The notes beneath the pieces were generated by a model that did not search any database, was not told the DNA's origin, and saw only the letters and a list, made by a program, of their open reading frames with translations. A stretch of 64,000 nt of DNA, from NCBI RefSeq assembly GCF_900113315.1, contig NZ_FOZG01000003.1, positions 558,001-622,000 on the forward strand, written 5' to 3'. Shown one piece after another: positions 60,426 through 64,000 of this stretch (its first letter is position 1; every line of letters starts with the position of its first letter). This DNA comes from Sphingomonas jatrophae. GTDB lineage: Bacteria > Pseudomonadota > Alphaproteobacteria > Sphingomonadales > Sphingomonadaceae. The position numbers were made by a program, and so were the translations under genes.

Positions 60426-61142
60426 ATGGCCGACGAACCCCGCATCCTTCTGGTCGACGACGAACGCGACATTCGCGAGCCGCTGGCCGCCTATCTCGGC
60501 AAGAACGGGATGAAGGTGACGCAGGCCGCGCATGCCGCCGCCGCGCGTGAGATCCTGGCCGTCCACGCCATCGATCTTGTCCTGCTCGACATCATGATGC
60601 CGGGCGAAGACGGCCTGTCGCTGGCGCGCTTCCTCCGTGCGACCACAGAGATCCCGGTCATCCTGCTCACCGCCAAGGCGGAGGAGATGGACCGGATCAT
60701 CGGGCTGGAGATCGGCAGCGACGATTATGTCACCAAGCCATTCTCCCCGCGTGAGCTGCTCGCCCGGATGAAAGCGGTGCTGCGCCGCTCGGCGGGGGGC
60801 ACGGCCGTCCACGCGCCCGACGCGCAGGGTTTCGCCTTCGGGCCATGGATCCTGCGCACCGGGGATCGTGAGCTGGTCGATGCGCACGGCGTGGCGACGC
60901 CCCTGTCCACCGGCGAGTATAATCTCCTTCACGCGCTGGTCACGCACCCTCGCCGAGTGCTGACCCGCGATCAGCTGCTCGATCTGAGCCAGGGCCGCGA
61001 GCTTGCCGCGTTCGAGCGGAGCATCGACAACCACATTAGCCGGCTGCGCCGCAAGATCGAGGCCGATCCCGCCAGCCCGCAACTGGTGAAGACTGTCTGG
61101 GGCGGCGGCTACATGCTCGCCAGCGACGTGCGCAGGATATGA
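60426..61142 (+). CDS. OmpR-family response regulator
   Basis: A 238-aa regulator: REC domain with VDDERD, LLDIMMPGEDG, LLTAKAEE and TKPFSPRELLARM, and a winged-helix domain ending in SIDNHISRLRRKIEADPA and VWGGGYML. The stop overlaps the kinase ATG by 4 bp (ATGA). Confidence 0.95.
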   Translation: MADEPRILLVDDERDIREPLAAYLGKNGMKVTQAAHAAAAREILAVHAIDLVLLDIMMPGEDGLSLARFLRATTEIPVILLTAKAEEMDRIIGLEIGSDDYVTKPFSPRELLARMKAVLRRSAGGTAVHAPDAQGFAFGPWILRTGDRELVDAHGVATPLSTGEYNLLHALVTHPRRVLTRDQLLDLSQGRELAAFERSIDNHISRLRRKIEADPASPQLVKTVWGGGYMLASDVRRI

Positions 61143-62488
61143 AGCGCCTGCTGCCCCGCAGCCTCGGCGGCCAGATGGCGCTGCTGCTCGGGCTGGCGCT
61201 GTTCGTCGCGCAGCTCATCAACTTCGCGCTGATCCTCAACGAGCGGCAGAAGCTAACGCTGGCGCAGAACCAGGGGCCGGCGATCACGCGCTTTGCCGGT
61301 GTCGCCGCCGATCTGGCGCGGGCCTCGCCCGATTTCCATGCCGCCATCGTCGCCGATGCGTCTCACCGTGGCGCCCGCTTCGACCGCGCGGCCGACAGCG
61401 GCATCGCACCGGCGGAACGCGACGCCGCGCTGGAGACGGCGGTGCGCCGCGCGCTAGCAGAGGCGGGCGTCAGCCCTCGCACCATCCAGGCGACTGCGCT
61501 GCCTGCGCGGCGCAGCGCCGAGCGCGGCCGCACGCCCCCGCCCCGCCGGGACATGCAGGTGCTGCGCATCGCCATATACGGGGTGGACGGGGGATGGCTG
61601 ACCGCGCGGCTGATCACCCCTCGGCGCGATCCCTGGCTGGGCGCGCGGCTCGCTGTCGCCACCCTGCTCCTCTACCTGATCGTGCTGGGTGTGACCGTCT
61701 GGATCGCGATGCGCCTTGCGCGGCCGCTCCGCGAACTGACGCGCGCGGCGGAGGCCTTTGGCGGGCGCCAGGCGCCCATGCCTGTCGCGCCGAGCGGCCC
61801 GACCGACCTGCGGCTGGCGATCGATGCGTTCAATGCGATGAACCTGCGCGTGCTGGCACTGCTCGACGAAAAGGACCGAATGCTCGGCGCGATCGGCCAC
61901 GATCTGCGCACGCCGCTCGCTGCGCTGCGCATCCGCGTCGAATCGATCGACGATGACGAGGATCGCGACGCCGCCATCGCCAAGATCGCCGAGATGACGG
62001 CGATGCTGGAGGACATTCTCGTGCTCGCCCGCACCGGCCGGTCGCGGGAGGAGGCGCGCCCGATCGATGTCGCCGCGCTAGCCGAGGCTGTGGTCGAGGA
62101 TTTTGCCCGCCTCGGGCACGATGTCGCCTTCGCGCCCGGCGCGCCCGTCATCGCGCGGGTACAGCCCAACCTCGTCCGCCGCGCGCTGTCCAATCTGGTC
62201 GACAATGCCATCTGCTATGCCGGGCAGGCCACCGTCTCGGTGGTCGCATCGGGAGATTGGCTCGAGGTGCGGGTGGTGGATCACGGCCCCGGCATTCCGG
62301 CGGCGGAGCGGGCGCTCGTCCGGCAGCCCTTCTACCGGATCGAGGGATCGCGAAACCGGGAGACGGGCGGCGGCGGACTTGGCCTCGCCATCGCGCAAAG
62401 CGTTGCCGAAAGCCATGGCGGGCGGCTCGAGCTGACCGGGACCGAGCCGCACGGGCTGACCGCGATCATCACGCTTCCGCTGCGCTGA
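61139..62488 (+). CDS. Sensor histidine kinase, EnvZ type
   Basis: A 449-aa kinase: span 1 about residues 13-35 (LLLGLALFVAQLINFALILN), periplasmic domain to about 175, span 2 (LAVATLLLYLIVLGVTVWIA), HAMP, H-box AIGHDLRTPLAALRIRVESI, N-box LSNLVDNAICYAG and ATPase motifs DHGPGI and GGGGLGLAI. Cognate to the preceding regulator; the signal is unknown. Confidence 0.94.
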   Translation: MKRLLPRSLGGQMALLLGLALFVAQLINFALILNERQKLTLAQNQGPAITRFAGVAADLARASPDFHAAIVADASHRGARFDRAADSGIAPAERDAALETAVRRALAEAGVSPRTIQATALPARRSAERGRTPPPRRDMQVLRIAIYGVDGGWLTARLITPRRDPWLGARLAVATLLLYLIVLGVTVWIAMRLARPLRELTRAAEAFGGRQAPMPVAPSGPTDLRLAIDAFNAMNLRVLALLDEKDRMLGAIGHDLRTPLAALRIRVESIDDDEDRDAAIAKIAEMTAMLEDILVLARTGRSREEARPIDVAALAEAVVEDFARLGHDVAFAPGAPVIARVQPNLVRRALSNLVDNAICYAGQATVSVVASGDWLEVRVVDHGPGIPAAERALVRQPFYRIEGSRNRETGGGGLGLAIAQSVAESHGGRLELTGTEPHGLTAIITLPLR

Positions 62489-62698
62489 AGCCGCCTGCCC
62501 CTTCGACACGGTGCGCAATCTGTTTTCAACAAAAGATATCAAGTGTTCTTGGAGCGCGCGCGTCTTTTCTTCACGTCCAAGAACTTCCTTGAGAATCTGA
62601 TCCATTTCGGTAAGAGCAGGCTGCGGGAGCCAGCCTAAACAGATCAGCTGCAATCGCGTGCGGGATGGCCCTGCGCGGGGTGCGGGGAAGGGCTGGCC

Positions 62699-64000
62699 AT
62701 GGTCTCGCCGGGGGGCAGCATGGTGAATCTGGTACGTCGCGTTGGCGGTGAGCTTCTCGTCAACACGCAGGTCAACGGCGCGCAGCAGGCCCCGACGGTG
62801 ACGTGGCTGGCCGGCGGCGGGTTCGTCGTGACGTGGCAGGACACCAACTCGCTAAGCGGTGCGGACAGCACCGCCAGCATCAAGGCGCAGATGTTCGACG
62901 CGGCCGGCACCAGGGTGGGCGCCGAGCTGCTGGTCAACACTGCGGGCACCGGCTTCAAATATGAGCCGACCACCACCGGGCTCGCAAATGGCGGCTTCGT
63001 CGTCACGTGGCACGATGGCAGCAACACGCTGGGCGACGCATCGGGCACCAGCATCAAGGCACAGATCTTCAGCGCGAGCGGGGCGAAGGTCGGCAGCGAG
63101 TTCCGCGTCAACACGCAGGTGAACGCCGATCAGTCGATGGCGACGATCACCAATCTCGCGGGTGGCGGCTTCGTCATATCGTGGCAGGACAGCAGCGGAA
63201 CGCTGGGCGACACGAGCAGCAGCAGCGTAAAGGCGCAGATCTACAACGCCGCGGGCACGAAGGTGGGCGGCGAGTTCCTCGTCAACACGCAGACCGCCTC
63301 CGCCCAGTTCCAGCCCTCGATCACCAGCCTGGCGGGTGGCGGCTTCGTCGTCAGCTGGCGGGACGAGAGCACGTCGCTTTATGGTGGGGATTACACCATC
63401 AAGGCGCAGCTGTTCAGCGCGACCGGCGCCAAGACCGGCGCCGAGTTCCTGATCGACGCCACCGCCTCCCGCGGCAATTACGGCGTTCCCCAGCTCGCTC
63501 GCCTGGAAAATGGCGGCTTTGTCGCCACTTGGCTGGCGCTCGAGGGCGTCAAGGCGCAGGTGTTCGACGCGTCGGGCGTAAAGGTCGGTGGGGAGACGCT
63601 CGTCACGCCGGGCATCCGCACGGGCATCCAGCTCAATATCGGCCCCGCGGTGACCGGCACAGCAGATGGCGGCTTTGCAGTGACGTGGGTTCAGGCGCAG
63701 GCCGGTGCCGGCGAGCCCACCGGTCAGAACATCCACGCACAGACGTTCGATGCGACCGGCGCTCGCGTCGGCAGCACCTTCATGGTGAACTCGGAGACGC
63801 TGAGCAGCCAGGACCTGCCGACCATCGCCGGCATCGCCGGAGGCGGCTTCGTCGTCAGCTGGCAGGATCAGAGCGGCACGCTCGGCGATGCCAGCAGCCT
63901 CAGCATCAAGGCGCAGGTGTTCGGCATGGCCGCCGCAGCCGCTCCAACGGCACTCGCCTTGTCCTCGACGAGTGTGGACGAAGGCGCCGGCACTCTCACG
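62699..64000 (+). CDS. Large repeat-rich surface or secreted protein, 5' part
   Basis: An open frame of 434 codons running off the window end. It consists of about seven tandem units of some 60 residues with the consensus GGFVVTWQD..GTLGDAS..SIKAQ.F.A.G.KVG.EFLVNT, then a new domain beginning APTALALSSTSVDEGAGTLT, resembling the start of cadherin/RTX-type repeats. No signal peptide, so type I secretion through a C-terminal signal beyond the window is likely. AAGGG precedes ATG 62699; ATG 62720 is an alternative. Confidence 0.8.
   Translation, partial: MVSPGGSMVNLVRRVGGELLVNTQVNGAQQAPTVTWLAGGGFVVTWQDTNSLSGADSTASIKAQMFDAAGTRVGAELLVNTAGTGFKYEPTTTGLANGGFVVTWHDGSNTLGDASGTSIKAQIFSASGAKVGSEFRVNTQVNADQSMATITNLAGGGFVISWQDSSGTLGDTSSSSVKAQIYNAAGTKVGGEFLVNTQTASAQFQPSITSLAGGGFVVSWRDESTSLYGGDYTIKAQLFSATGAKTGAEFLIDATASRGNYGVPQLARLENGGFVATWLALEGVKAQVFDASGVKVGGETLVTPGIRTGIQLNIGPAVTGTADGGFAVTWVQAQAGAGEPTGQNIHAQTFDATGARVGSTFMVNSETLSSQDLPTIAGIAGGGFVVSWQDQSGTLGDASSLSIKAQVFGMAAAAAPTALALSSTSVDEGAGTLT

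Noticed and set aside
61454-61900. Leftward frames opposite the kinase gene at 61139
   Set aside because: Antisense shadows; the kinase motifs are complete on the forward strand.

Overview
The window comes from a high-GC alphaproteobacterium, most likely a sphingomonad (Sphingomonas or a close relative). Evidence: the gene orders yajC-secD-secF, hslV-hslU, nfuA-nitroreductase-tsaB-rimI-mucR-fur-plsC-miaB-phoH-ybeY-corC, the 180-kDa class NAD-glutamate dehydrogenase, a MucR/Ros protein, an RcnB-family protein, and dispersed palindromes of the CTGAGCTTGTCGAAG and TGCTGAACTTGTTTCAGCA type. All assignments come from reading the sequence; no database search was run.

Positions 1-26302 are mostly core chromosome. 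The Sec accessory genes run leftward, followed by tRNA-Pro(GGG), a GTA-type holin-like membrane protein, HslVU protease, a DedA protein, RhlE helicase, the nfuA-to-corC housekeeping block running rightward, a sorbosone-dehydrogenase-like PQQ enzyme, NAD-GDH and a PAS protein. This part ends at tRNA-Thr(CGT).

Positions 26303 to about 42400 are accessory DNA placed directly behind the tRNA, which suggests a genomic island, although I see no integrase and no repeat of the tRNA end. It holds an AAA/DUF4143 ATPase broken by two in-frame TAA codons; a leftward operon of about ten very small overlapping genes with a divergent ribbon-helix-helix regulator, ending in an L,D-transpeptidase that sits between an intact gene and a duplicated 3' fragment of it; a serine-recombinase C-terminal remnant; a low-GC DprE1/DprE2-like pair; a hexamer microsatellite; a secreted beta-propeller/RTX/DUF4214 protein; a three-gene operon of unknown function; and a gene-poor kilobase with a perfect palindrome and a strong hairpin.

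Positions 42414-49957 hold signalling and stress genes: a DUF389 membrane protein, a BLUF photoreceptor, an OB-fold protein divergent from an OmpR/EnvZ-type pair, a LOV-domain histidine kinase with a single-domain response regulator, and a transglutaminase. Two blue-light receptors within 5 kb is notable.

Positions 50182-59806 form the most interesting locus: eight co-directional genes encoding a carbohydrate-type ABC importer (binding protein, two permeases, MalK-like ATPase), a TonB-dependent receptor, a 98-residue protein, a NodB-like polysaccharide deacetylase that has lost its FDDG metal/base motif, and a YcaO-domain protein. The set looks like one pathway that imports an unknown ligand and modifies it, or uses a YcaO product. 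The window closes with an RcnB-family protein, a second OmpR-type two-component pair, and the 5' part of a large repeat-rich surface/secreted protein cut by the window end.

A recurring feature is 4-bp stop/start overlaps of the form NTGA with all four first bases (ATGA, GTGA, TTGA, CTGA), including two genes whose only plausible start is CTG.
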